NCBI GenBank assembly: GCA_963782605.1
Contig: CAWAKK010000003.1
Coordinates: forward strand, 30,319-94,318
DNA: 64,000 bases
Direction: 5' to 3'
Source of the DNA: JBDTSW01 sp963782605
Lineage (GTDB): Bacteria; Actinomycetota; Thermoleophilia; Solirubrobacterales; 70-9
A program made the position numbers and the translations under genes. This document shows positions 35,119 to 42,736 of this stretch, one piece after another (position 1 is the stretch's first letter; every line of letters starts with the position of its first letter). The notes beneath the pieces are model-generated. The model had not been told where the DNA came from, did not search any database, and worked only from the letters and a program-made list of their open reading frames with translations.

Positions 35119-35604
35119 TTACGAGAAGGCGTCGCGGATGGCCGCCATCCTCATGACCGCGATCGCGGCGTTGCGGCCCTGATCGCGCGTATCCCCACCG
35201 GCGCGCGCCTCGGCCTGCTCGCGCGTGTCGCAGGTGATGACCCCGAACGCGCAAGGAACCCCGGTTTCGAGAGCCACGTGTTGCGCGCCACGGGCGGCTT
35301 CCGCGCAGACGTAGTCGTAGTGGTCGGTCTCGCCGCGGATGACGACGCCAAGGCAAGCCACTCCGGCAAACCGGCCCGACTCTGCCGCCCACTTCGCTGC
35401 CAGGGGAAGCTCGAATGCGCCCGGCACCTCGAACGTGTGCACCGAGGTCGGGCTCACCCCCGCTTCGTGGAAGGTCTCGGTGGCCGAGTTCACCAGGCGC
35501 TGGGCGAGGTCGTCGTAAAAGGTGGCGACGCAGAGCGCGAACTCGTTGTCCGCCAGCGCCTTGCGCTGCTCGTCTGTGAGCTCGAGGGGCGGGGCGTCAG
35601 CCAT
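35119..35604 (-). CDS. ribH: 6,7-dimethyl-8-ribityllumazine synthase
   Basis: 161 residues. It joins the four-carbon DHBP with the pyrimidine to give lumazine, the step before riboflavin. Seen: VPGAFELPLAAKW, CLGVVIRGETDHYDYV, PCAFGVITCDTREQAEARAG, and the final AAIAVMRMA helix. The protein forms capsids of 5 or 60 subunits in other bacteria. It follows ribBA by 14 bp in the rib operon. Confidence 0.96.
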   Translation of the reverse strand: MADAPPLELTDEQRKALADNEFALCVATFYDDLAQRLVNSATETFHEAGVSPTSVHTFEVPGAFELPLAAKWAAESGRFAGVACLGVVIRGETDHYDYVCAEAARGAQHVALETGVPCAFGVITCDTREQAEARAGGDTRDQGRNAAIAVMRMAAIRDAFS

Positions 35605-35618
35605 GCGCCGGGGAGTCT

Positions 35619-36950
35619 CTAGGAATCGCTCAGCTCATGCGGCGGCGGCTCGCCGAGCGCTTCCTTCTCGGCGTCGCGCTGATGCTCTTCGTGCAGAAGC
35701 TCCTCATCGAGCGGGAGCCCCTGGTGGTGCAGGATGTGGCCGAGCCGCTCGCGCTTCGCCCGCAGGTAGTCCTCGTTGTGCGGGTTCGGGATGGATTGGA
35801 TCGGCACCTGCTCGGCGACCGAGAGGCCATAGCCCTCAAGCCCGTGGATCTTCTTCGGATTGTTGGTGAGGATCCGAATCGAGGAGAGCCCGAGGTCGAC
35901 GAGGATCTGGGCCCCGATCCCGTAGTCACGGAGATCGGCGGGTAGCCCCAGCTTCAAGTTCGCGTCGACGGTGTCGAGTCCGTCCTCCTGAAGGCGATAT
36001 GCGCGGAGCTTGTTGAGTAAGCCGATGCCACGCCCTTCCTGCGAGAGGTAGAGGAGCACACCCTGGCCTTCCTGCTCGATCATCGCCAGCGCGGCGGCGA
36101 GCTGCTCGCCGCAGTCGCAGCGAAGCGAGTGGAAGACATCGCCCGTGAGACATTCGGAGTGCACCCGCACGAGCACGTCTGAGGCTCCCGAGACCTCCCC
36201 CTTGACCATCGCGACGTGGTGCTTGTCGTCGACCAGCGAGCGGTATCCAACGGCCGAGAACTCCCCGAAGGCGGTCGGAAGCTTCGTCGCGACCACCCGT
36301 TCGACGAGCTTCTCGTGGCGTCGCCGGTAGGCGATCAGGTCGGCGACCGTGATCATGCGAAGGCCGTGGCGCTCGCAGTACGGGATCAGGTCGGGGACGC
36401 GGGCCATCGTCCCGTCCTCGTTCATCACCTCGCAGATGACGCCGGCCGGGATGACGCCCGCGAGCCTCGCGAGGTCGACGGCCGCCTCGGTCTGCCCGGC
36501 GCGCTCCAGCACGCCCCCCTGCTTTGACTTGAGCGGGAACACATGCCCGGGCTGGACCAGATCCTCGGGCGTCGAGCTGGGGTCGACCGCGACCTGGATC
36601 GTTCTTGCCCGGTCGGCGGCGCTGATCCCGGTGGTCACGCCTTCCCGCGCCTCGACCGAGATCGTGAACGCGGTCTGAAACGGCGATTCGTTCTTGGCGG
36701 CCATCAGGTCGAGACCAAGCTGGTCGCAGCGCTCGGGCTCGAGGGCGAGGCAGACCAACCCGCGCGCTTCCTTGGCCATGAAGTTGATCGCCTCGGGGGT
36801 CGCGAACTGAGCCGCCATCGTGAGGTCGCCCTCGTTCTCGCGGTTCTCGTCGTCGCAGACGACCACCATCTTGCCGCGGCGGATGTCGTCGATCGCGTCT
36901 TCCACCCCAGCGAAGGCGGAGCGGGTGGCGGTGTCTATTCCTTCAGCCAT
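35619..36950 (-). CDS. ribBA: bifunctional DHBP synthase / GTP cyclohydrolase II
   Basis: 443 residues with two enzymes fused. Residues 1 to about 205 are RibB: VVVCDDENRENEGDLTMAAQFATPE and RAGQTEAAVDLARLAG. Residues from about 210 on are RibA with the zinc ligands in HSECLTGDVFHSLRCDCGEQL and the GTP motif LSQEGRGIGLLNKLRAY. Both supply precursors for riboflavin. A Glu/His-rich tail ends the protein. It overlaps ribE by 8 bp. Confidence 0.96.
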   Translation of the reverse strand: MAEGIDTATRSAFAGVEDAIDDIRRGKMVVVCDDENRENEGDLTMAAQFATPEAINFMAKEARGLVCLALEPERCDQLGLDLMAAKNESPFQTAFTISVEAREGVTTGISAADRARTIQVAVDPSSTPEDLVQPGHVFPLKSKQGGVLERAGQTEAAVDLARLAGVIPAGVICEVMNEDGTMARVPDLIPYCERHGLRMITVADLIAYRRRHEKLVERVVATKLPTAFGEFSAVGYRSLVDDKHHVAMVKGEVSGASDVLVRVHSECLTGDVFHSLRCDCGEQLAAALAMIEQEGQGVLLYLSQEGRGIGLLNKLRAYRLQEDGLDTVDANLKLGLPADLRDYGIGAQILVDLGLSSIRILTNNPKKIHGLEGYGLSVAEQVPIQSIPNPHNEDYLRAKRERLGHILHHQGLPLDEELLHEEHQRDAEKEALGEPPPHELSDS

Positions 36951-37551
36951 CGATCCCTCTCTGCTTAGAGCTTGGCATGAGCCGCTCCGCGTAGCGAGCG
37001 ATCTGATCCACCTCGACGTTCACTCGGTCACCGGTCTCGAGCTCACCCAGGGTCGTGCGTTCGAGCGTTTCCGGAATGAGCGAGACCTCCAGCCCATCCT
37101 GCGTGAGCTCCGCGACGGTGAGGCTGACGCCGTCGAGCGCGATCGAACCGTGCTCGATCACGTAGCGCAGCAGTTCCGGTGGCAGGGCTATCCGCAGCCG
37201 GCGGGCGATCCCGTCCGGTTCGAGCGCAACCACCTCCGCCGTGGCATCGACATGGCCCTGGACCAGATGCCCACCGAGCGGATCGCCGGCTCGCAGCGCA
37301 GGCTCGAGGTTCACTCGGGCGCCGTGTCCGAGCGCGCCGATGGTGGTGAGCGAAAGCGTCTGGTTCATGACGTCCGCGGCGAACGAGCCAGAATCCTGGT
37401 CGGCCACGGTTAGGCAGGCACCGGCGACCGCCACCGAGGCTCCGCTCTCGAGCTCCCCGGCGAACCCGGCTGCCACCCGGAGTCGCGCGCCGCCATCGGT
37501 CCGCTCGACCGCCTCGACGGCCCCCACCTCGCGCACGATGCCCGTGAACAT
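36943..37551 (-). CDS. ribE: riboflavin synthase, alpha subunit
   Basis: 202 residues made of two similar lumazine-binding barrels (about 1-97 and 98-195), starting with FTGIVREVGAVE. The repeat motif VAGACLTVAD in the first barrel matches IALDGVSLTVAE in the second. It dismutates two lumazines to riboflavin. The second gene of the rib operon, 3 bp after ribD. Confidence 0.95.
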   Translation of the reverse strand: MFTGIVREVGAVEAVERTDGGARLRVAAGFAGELESGASVAVAGACLTVADQDSGSFAADVMNQTLSLTTIGALGHGARVNLEPALRAGDPLGGHLVQGHVDATAEVVALEPDGIARRLRIALPPELLRYVIEHGSIALDGVSLTVAELTQDGLEVSLIPETLERTTLGELETGDRVNVEVDQIARYAERLMPSSKQRGIDG

Positions 37552-37554
37552 CGG

Positions 37555-38673
37555 TTACCACTCCCGCAATCGCGCGCGTACCAGCAGGTCCTCACCTACT
37601 CGTTCCCAATCCATCGCGAGCGGGCGGGTTGCATCCGCGATCGTTCGAGGCCCGAGGCCCGAATAGAGCGGGCGCCCCGCACCGCCCAGCACGATCGCGG
37701 CATGGAAGAGCCGCAGCTCGTCGATCTCACCGGCGGCGAGGAAGCTCCCGGCCAGAGTCGCGCCTCCCTCGAGGAGCAGTGAGTTGAGCTCGCGGCGACC
37801 CAGCTCCTCGAGCGCCGCCGCCTCAGCTCCCTCTTCGGGCACGGGCATGACCTCGGCCCCCGCTTGCTCCAACGCTGTCACGTGCCCGGCGGGCGCTTCC
37901 GTGCCGCAGACAACGAGTACCGGCGCCTCGTCGATCGTGCTCATCAGCTTCGACCCCAGCGGCAGCCGCGCCTTCGAGTCGAAGATCACCCTGAGTGGCT
38001 GACGCTGGGCATCGACGGCCCGCGCCGTGAGCAGCGGGTCGTCGGCCAGCACGGTTTCGATGCCGACCGCGATCGCCGCCGCCTCCGCGCGCCAGCGATG
38101 CACCAGGAGCCGGCTCTCGTGGCCGGAGATCCATTTCGAGTCGCCGTCGGCCGTGGCCGTCCGGCCGTCGAGGCTGAGCGCCGCCTTGTGCGTTACGAGG
38201 GGTTCACCCGTGCGAGCGTGCTTGCGGAAAGCCTGATTGCAAAGGCGCGCCGCCGTGGCATCGGCGCCGTCGGCGAACAGCACCTCGACGCCCTCGTCGC
38301 GCAGGATGCCCGGCCCGCGCCCACTCGCCTTCTCGGTCGGGTCGTCGCTGCCGATGATGACCCGGGCGATCCCCGCCGCCACGATCGCGTCGGTGCATGG
38401 GGGCTGGCGTCCCTGATGCGCGCATGGCTCCAGGCTCACAACGATCGTTGCGCCAGCCGGATCGTGACCACGGGCGCGGCAATCCTCAAGCGCCGCGACC
38501 TCGGCGTGCGGGCCGCCGAGCTCGGCGTGAAAGCCTTCGCCGAGCACCTCGCCGTCGCGTACCACGACCGCCCCCACGAGTGGGTTCGGCGCGACGCGCC
38601 CGCTACCGCCCTCGGCCAGCTCCAGCGCTCGGCCAAGGTGGTGCCGATCCTGGTCTGTGAGCGTCGCGGCCAT
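37555..38673 (-). CDS. ribD: bifunctional diaminohydroxyphosphoribosylaminopyrimidine deaminase / reductase
   Basis: 372 residues. The N-terminal deaminase (to about 145) has the zinc site HAEVAAL and PCAHQGRQPPC; the C-terminal reductase has KAALSLDGRTATADGDSKWISG and LLLEGGATLAGSFL. It performs steps two and three of riboflavin synthesis. It heads the ribD-ribE-ribBA-ribH operon. ATG 38673 has GGAGG only 2 nt upstream. The open frame upstream is rejected because it runs through the promoter/operator region. No FMN riboswitch is seen; a perfect palindrome lies just upstream. Confidence 0.94.
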   Translation of the reverse strand: MAATLTDQDRHHLGRALELAEGGSGRVAPNPLVGAVVVRDGEVLGEGFHAELGGPHAEVAALEDCRARGHDPAGATIVVSLEPCAHQGRQPPCTDAIVAAGIARVIIGSDDPTEKASGRGPGILRDEGVEVLFADGADATAARLCNQAFRKHARTGEPLVTHKAALSLDGRTATADGDSKWISGHESRLLVHRWRAEAAAIAVGIETVLADDPLLTARAVDAQRQPLRVIFDSKARLPLGSKLMSTIDEAPVLVVCGTEAPAGHVTALEQAGAEVMPVPEEGAEAAALEELGRRELNSLLLEGGATLAGSFLAAGEIDELRLFHAAIVLGGAGRPLYSGLGPRTIADATRPLAMDWERVGEDLLVRARLREW

Positions 38674-38686
38674 GTCCTCCAAGTCG

Positions 38687-38706
38687 TTGACTGACTTGTC
38701 AGTCAA
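38687..38706 (-). promoter_or_regulatory. perfect palindrome at the ribD promoter, candidate operator
   Basis: TTGACTGAC-TT-GTCAGTCAA on the plus strand: 9-bp perfect arms with a 2-bp centre. It lies 3 bp downstream of the -10 box and 13 bp upstream of the ATG, so it covers the likely transcript start. Its size and shape resemble operators of TetR-family repressors. It could also fold as an RNA hairpin. Confidence 0.6.
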
Positions 38707-38708
38707 CC

Positions 38709-38714
38709 AGTGTA
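38709..38714 (-). promoter_or_regulatory. -10 box of the ribD operon
   Basis: TACACT; the transcript would start inside the palindrome at 38687-38706 and include GGAGG before ATG 38673. Confidence 0.4.
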
Positions 38715-38804
38715 CGCCCGAAGAGAAAATGCCCTGGCGTCGAACGGCGTCGACCCAGAACCCTGCGCCCCATTCGGTGCCACCCCCGCAGGGCCGGTGA
38801 CCGC

Positions 38805-39512
38805 TCAGCTCGCGGCCGCGGCCGCAGCGATCTCTGAGTACGCGGTGCCGGGATCGGGCTGCGCGAAGACGGCCGAGCCCGCCACGTAAAGGCTCGCCCC
38901 TGCCTCGGCCACGCCGCCCACGGTTGTCGCGTCGATACCGCCGTCGACCTCGACCGCGGCCTCCGACCCCAGCGCCGCGATGCGGGCGACCTTGGCCGGA
39001 GACTCCCTGATGAAGGGCTGTCCACCCCACCCCGGGTTGACCGTCATACAGAGCACAAGATCGGCGGCGCCCGCCACATCGGCGACGGCCTCTGCGGCGG
39101 TGCCGGGGTTGATCGCGACGCCTGCGAGGCAGCCCGCCTCGCGAATCGCCGCCAGGGTGCGGTGAGCATGGGGGTCCGCCTCGAGGTGGAAGCTGATGCA
39201 GTCGGCTCCGGCCTGCGCGAATTCGGCGATCTGGGCGGCGGGCCGTTCGATCATCAGGTGGACGTCGAGGGCGCCGCCTGCGTCATGGACCTGGTCGGCG
39301 ATCGCCGACGTTACGAGCGGGCCGATCGTGATCGGCGGGACGAACTGGCCATCCATCACGTCCACGTGGATCAGGCGGGCGCCGGCATCCATGACCTCGC
39401 GCACCTGGTCGCCCAGCCGAGAGAAATCAGCGGCGAGGATCGACGGCGCGACACGACGCCCCTCGAAGGCATCGCGGGGAGACGGCGCGTCCGTTGCGCG
39501 CAGCGCTTCCAT
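38805..39512 (-). CDS. rpe: ribulose-phosphate 3-epimerase
   Basis: 235 residues of a TIM barrel. The enzyme interconverts ribulose-5-P and xylulose-5-P. Motifs: VAPSILAADFSRLGDQV, HVDVMDGQFVPPITIGP, HLMIERP, MTVNPGWGGQPFI and EVDGGIDATT, with all metal ligands (His, Asp, His, Asp). It overlaps the zinc-ribbon gene by one base (TGATG). The N-terminus has about 20 extra residues compared with the usual start. Confidence 0.95.
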   Translation of the reverse strand: MEALRATDAPSPRDAFEGRRVAPSILAADFSRLGDQVREVMDAGARLIHVDVMDGQFVPPITIGPLVTSAIADQVHDAGGALDVHLMIERPAAQIAEFAQAGADCISFHLEADPHAHRTLAAIREAGCLAGVAINPGTAAEAVADVAGAADLVLCMTVNPGWGGQPFIRESPAKVARIAALGSEAAVEVDGGIDATTVGGVAEAGASLYVAGSAVFAQPDPGTAYSEIAAAAAAS

Positions 39513-39742
39513 CAGACCGGCTTCAGCATCGACTCCCCGCAATGCTGGCAGAGGAGGTCCTCGTCGGCGCTCATCCGCACTATCGTCTGATGCTCGCCGC
39601 AGTTCTGGCATTGCGAGACCAACTCGAAACGGCGCAGGCAGTTGACGCACCGGTATCGGCCGGGCAGCTGCGTGGGCCGCAGCCACGGCTCGCCACAGCC
39701 CGGGCACCCCGGGCGGGGAAGGACCTGCTCCGAGCGCGTCAC
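39512..39742 (-). CDS. small double zinc-ribbon protein
   Basis: 76 residues with four CxxC pairs: CPGC, CVNC, CQNC and CQHC. This fits two zinc ribbons in a row, the first with a GEPWLRPTQLPGRYRC turn. No catalytic domain is seen, so it may bind nucleic acid or protein. Start GTG 39742 lies 1 bp after the rsmB stop and the stop overlaps the rpe ATG, so it is firmly within the priA-to-rpe operon. I do not know the family. Upstream the frame is open only as antisense-like sequence of rsmB. Confidence 0.7.
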   Translation of the reverse strand: MTRSEQVLPRPGCPGCGEPWLRPTQLPGRYRCVNCLRRFELVSQCQNCGEHQTIVRMSADEDLLCQHCGESMLKPV

Positions 39743-39743
39743 C

Positions 39744-41151
39744 TCAGCGCTCCGCGCGGCGCAGTCGCGCCATGAAGAAGCCGGCGGTCCGATCGCGGTC
39801 CGGCCTGGTCTGCAGGAAACGCCCGTCATGGGGAGATGCGAGCCTCGGATGATCCGTGCCGAGGTCGTAGGCCTCGAGGCGGTGATCGGCCTCCAGCACC
39901 CTCGTGACGACGTTCTCGTTCTCCCGCCGCGAGATCGTGCAGGTCGAGTACACAAGCGTGCCGCCCGGCCGGAGGGCGGCGCCCGCGCGGCGAAGCAGCC
40001 TCTCCTGAAGCGACGCGAGGCGGGCGGCCTGACTCTCGGTCTTGCGCCACCGAGCATCGGGCCGAGACGCCAGGGTGCCGAGATCGGTGCAGGGTGGATC
40101 CACCAAGGCGCGATCGTAGCCCTCGCCCAGGTCGGCGCTTGCAGCATCGCCGACAGCGACATGGACGGAGGAGGCGCCGGTGCGCCCGCAGAGATCGGAG
40201 ATCTCGGCGGCTCTCCCACGGTCGAGCTCGACTGCGTGGATCTCTCCATCGTTGCGCAGACGAGCGGCGATCTGGGTGGACTTGATTCCGGGTCCGGCGC
40301 AGAGATCGAGGATGCGTTCGCCGGGCCTGGGGTCGAGCAGCGCGACGGCCGCCTGGGACGCGCGCGACTGCGCGAGCACCTCCCCGCCGCTGACATCCGC
40401 ACGCAGGGCCCTCCCCCACGCTCCCGTCACGACGAGCGCCTCAGCAGGAGCGAGAAGCCCATCGTCGGCGACCGGCTCCTGGAGGGTCTCTCCTTCGGCG
40501 CGCAGGCTGGTGAGCACCGTCTGTCGGTCGGCGCGAAGGGTGTTCACCCGCAACGCGCCCTCGGCGGGCTCGTTCATCGCCCTCATCAGCCCACGGGCAG
40601 CGTCGGGCCCAAGCTCCTTCCACCACTGACGCGCGATCCATGTCGGATACGAGTGGGCCACGGCCGCGGCGTTCGGCGTCTCGTCCGTAAAGGCGGCGAG
40701 TAGTTGGTCGCGCTCGCGCGCCGCTCGCCGCAACACGGCATTTACGAGCCCCGTGGCGCGCTCTGCCCGCCCGGGGCTCTTGCCGGCGCGCATGCCTCCC
40801 TTCGCCAGCTCGACCGCCTCGCCGACTGCCGCGTGGTCGGCGGCGGCTTCGGCAAACAGGAGCTCGTAGAGCCCCAGGCGCAGCGCCGCCGATCACCGGG
40901 GGGTCGAGCGCGGCGAGCGGTCGGCCCGTGAGCATCTCCGCCACGTGGTCGCTCGTTCCGCGCCGCTGCACCGACCCGTATGAGAGCCACCGTGAGAACC
41001 CGAGGTCGCGACCCGTAAGGCCGTGTCGCTCAGCCGCGGTGCGAAAGGCGCGGTCGGCCCAGGCTCCGTGCTCGAAGGTGCGCCGAAGCACCTCGAAGGC
41101 GGCGCGACGCGCCGCGGTCGGTTCGACCCTAGAGCGCGCGCTCGGGGACAC
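39744..41151 (-). CDS. rsmB: 16S rRNA (cytosine967-C5)-methyltransferase RsmB, interrupted by a frameshift
   Basis: The first frame (from GTG 41151) codes the NusB-like N-terminal domain (TAARRAAFEVLRRTFEHGAWADRAF up to LAALDPPVI). The second frame (to 39744) codes AALRLGLYELLF onward and the catalytic domain: ILDLCAGPGIKSTQIA (SAM site; the usual PGGK reads PGIK), ALVDPPCTDLG with one catalytic Cys and VYSTCTISRREN with the other. One extra base around 40886-40891 separates the two; the joined protein would be about 468 residues. RsmB methylates C967. The start overlaps the fmt stop by 23 bp. Confidence 0.88.
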
Positions 41152-42046
41152 CGTGGCCTCGCAGGTAGGCATCGGCGGTCATGGGGCGGCCGCCCGGGGG
41201 CTGCACCGAGCGGAGCCGCAGGGAGCCCTCGCCGCAGCCGAGCAGAAGCTCACCGTCCGCCTCGGCGAAGGCCCCGGGCTCGGGGCCCTCAGGGCCCGCA
41301 ACCGCCCTGCGCACACCGAGTCGGGCTTCCGGCGAGAGGTTCAGATACGCCCCGATGTGTGGGGTGAGCGCCCGGACTCGTCGCTCGAGCTCCGGCGCAG
41401 GTCGGGTGGGGTCCAGCCGGCGATCGCTGGCTGAGATCTTCTCCGCGTATGTCGCGCGCGCCTCGTCTTGCCGAACGAACTCGAGCGTGCCTTCCGCACG
41501 GCGCTCAAGCGCCTTGACCGCAAGCTCGCCGCTCAGCGTGGCAAGCCGTTCGGAGAGCGAGCCGAAGTCGTCCACCCTCCTTACGGAGATCCTCTTCTGC
41601 AGGGCGATCGGGCCCGCGTCGAGACTCTCGGTGACGCGCATGATCGTGACCCCGGTCTCAGGGTCGCCGGCCATGAGCGCCCGCTCGATCGGAGCGGCTC
41701 CGCGCCAGCGTGGCAAGAGCGACGGGTGCACGTTGAGCAGCTCGAGCTCGTCGAGGAGCGGAGCCCTGAGGATCTGGCCGAACGCGCACACGACGCCCAG
41801 GTCGGCGTCGCAGGCATGGAGGCGACGCATCGCCTCTGGGGCGCTCACGTCCTCCGTCTGCAACAAATCCACGCCCGCTCGCCGCGCGGCGACGGCAGCA
41901 GGAGGCGCCGCGGTTTGGCGGCCTCGTCCTTGCCGGCGGTCGGGCGGCGTCACAACGAGCACCGGCCGATACGCCGAGGCGGCCAGCGCTTCCAGAATCG
42001 TCGCCGCGAAATCGGACGTCCCCAGGTAGACGGTGCGAAGGGGCAC
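41129..42046 (-). CDS. fmt: methionyl-tRNA formyltransferase
   Basis: 305 residues. It formylates initiator Met-tRNA. Catalytic Asn, His and Asp are in LLNVHPSLLPRWRGAAPIERA and LDAGPIALQK; the N-terminus VYLGTSDFAATILEAL and the C-terminal barrel with YLNLSP are complete. It is coded between def (its functional opposite, which removes the formyl group) and rsmB, the standard order. It starts 3 bp after def ends. Confidence 0.96.
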   Translation of the reverse strand: MPLRTVYLGTSDFAATILEALAASAYRPVLVVTPPDRRQGRGRQTAAPPAAVAARRAGVDLLQTEDVSAPEAMRRLHACDADLGVVCAFGQILRAPLLDELELLNVHPSLLPRWRGAAPIERALMAGDPETGVTIMRVTESLDAGPIALQKRISVRRVDDFGSLSERLATLSGELAVKALERRAEGTLEFVRQDEARATYAEKISASDRRLDPTRPAPELERRVRALTPHIGAYLNLSPEARLGVRRAVAGPEGPEPGAFAEADGELLLGCGEGSLRLRSVQPPGGRPMTADAYLRGHGVPERAL

Positions 42047-42049
42047 CGC

Positions 42050-42685
42050 TCAACCCTCTTGGTCTTCCTCCGGGCCCGGGGGCGCGTAGGTCTCGCCCTC
42101 GCGGAGGGCCCGCAGAGCCCCCTTTCGCTGCTCACGCGGGGTGCGGTCCAAGATGAGCACGCCGTCGAGATGGTCAACCTCGTGCTGCAGCACCCTTGCC
42201 TCGAGGCCGGCTGCCTCCAGCTTGAGCGGTTGACCGCGGGCGTCCTGACCGCTGATCCGCGCATAAAGCGGGCGCTCCACGTCCACCGCCACGCCGGGAA
42301 GGCTGAGGCAGCCTTCGGTGGCCATGGCAAGCTCGTCCGAGAGCCATTCAATCTGCGGGTTCGCAACCGTCGTGGGAGTCGCGTCGGGCCCAGCCTGAAA
42401 GACCAGGAGCCGGCGCATCACACCGAGCTGCGTGGCGGCCAGGCCCACCCCCAGCGCATCCCGCATGATCCCGATCATCTCCTGCGCCTCGCGTTCCAGC
42501 TGGGGCCCGAACTCGGTCACATCGGACGCTCGAGACTTGAGCACCGGGTCGCCAAAGACGCGGACCTTCGCGAGGGCCTCGGTCCGCCGTTCGCGCTCGG
42601 CCTCGGTCAGCTCCTCGTCGCGGGGCGCCTCCGCCTCCGCGGCGGCCTCGGAGATGGGGTCATGGGTCTCGGTCGCCTCGCTCAC
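42050..42685 (-). CDS. def: peptide deformylase
   Basis: 211 residues. It removes formyl from new proteins. Three motifs: GVGLAATQLG (with the usual P in GLAAPQ changed to T), EGCLSLPGV and QHEVDHLDGVL; metal ligands are Cys and the two His. N- and C-terminal acidic extensions flank the core. GTG 42685 has a TAGACT box 7 nt before it, so transcription can start here as well as at priA. Confidence 0.95.
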   Translation of the reverse strand: MSEATETHDPISEAAAEAEAPRDEELTEAERERRTEALAKVRVFGDPVLKSRASDVTEFGPQLEREAQEMIGIMRDALGVGLAATQLGVMRRLLVFQAGPDATPTTVANPQIEWLSDELAMATEGCLSLPGVAVDVERPLYARISGQDARGQPLKLEAAGLEARVLQHEVDHLDGVLILDRTPREQRKGALRALREGETYAPPGPEEDQEG

Positions 42686-42692
42686 CCAGGCG

Positions 42693-42698
42693 AGTCTA
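42693..42698 (-). promoter_or_regulatory. -10 box of def
   Basis: TAGACT, 7 nt before GTG 42685, in the 51-bp gap after priA. Confidence 0.45.
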
Positions 42699-42736
42699 GA
42701 TGGGCGGGCTGGACAGCTTCGGCGCCTGCAGGGCCC

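Noticed and set aside
38674..38804. FMN riboswitch before ribD
   Set aside because: None of the conserved RFN stem sequences are present; the region holds a -10 box, a palindrome and a ribosome site only.
37555..39030. 491-residue version of RibD
   Set aside because: The extra N-terminus reads through the promoter, palindrome and the end of rpe in the wrong frame; MAATLTDQ at 38673 is the natural start.
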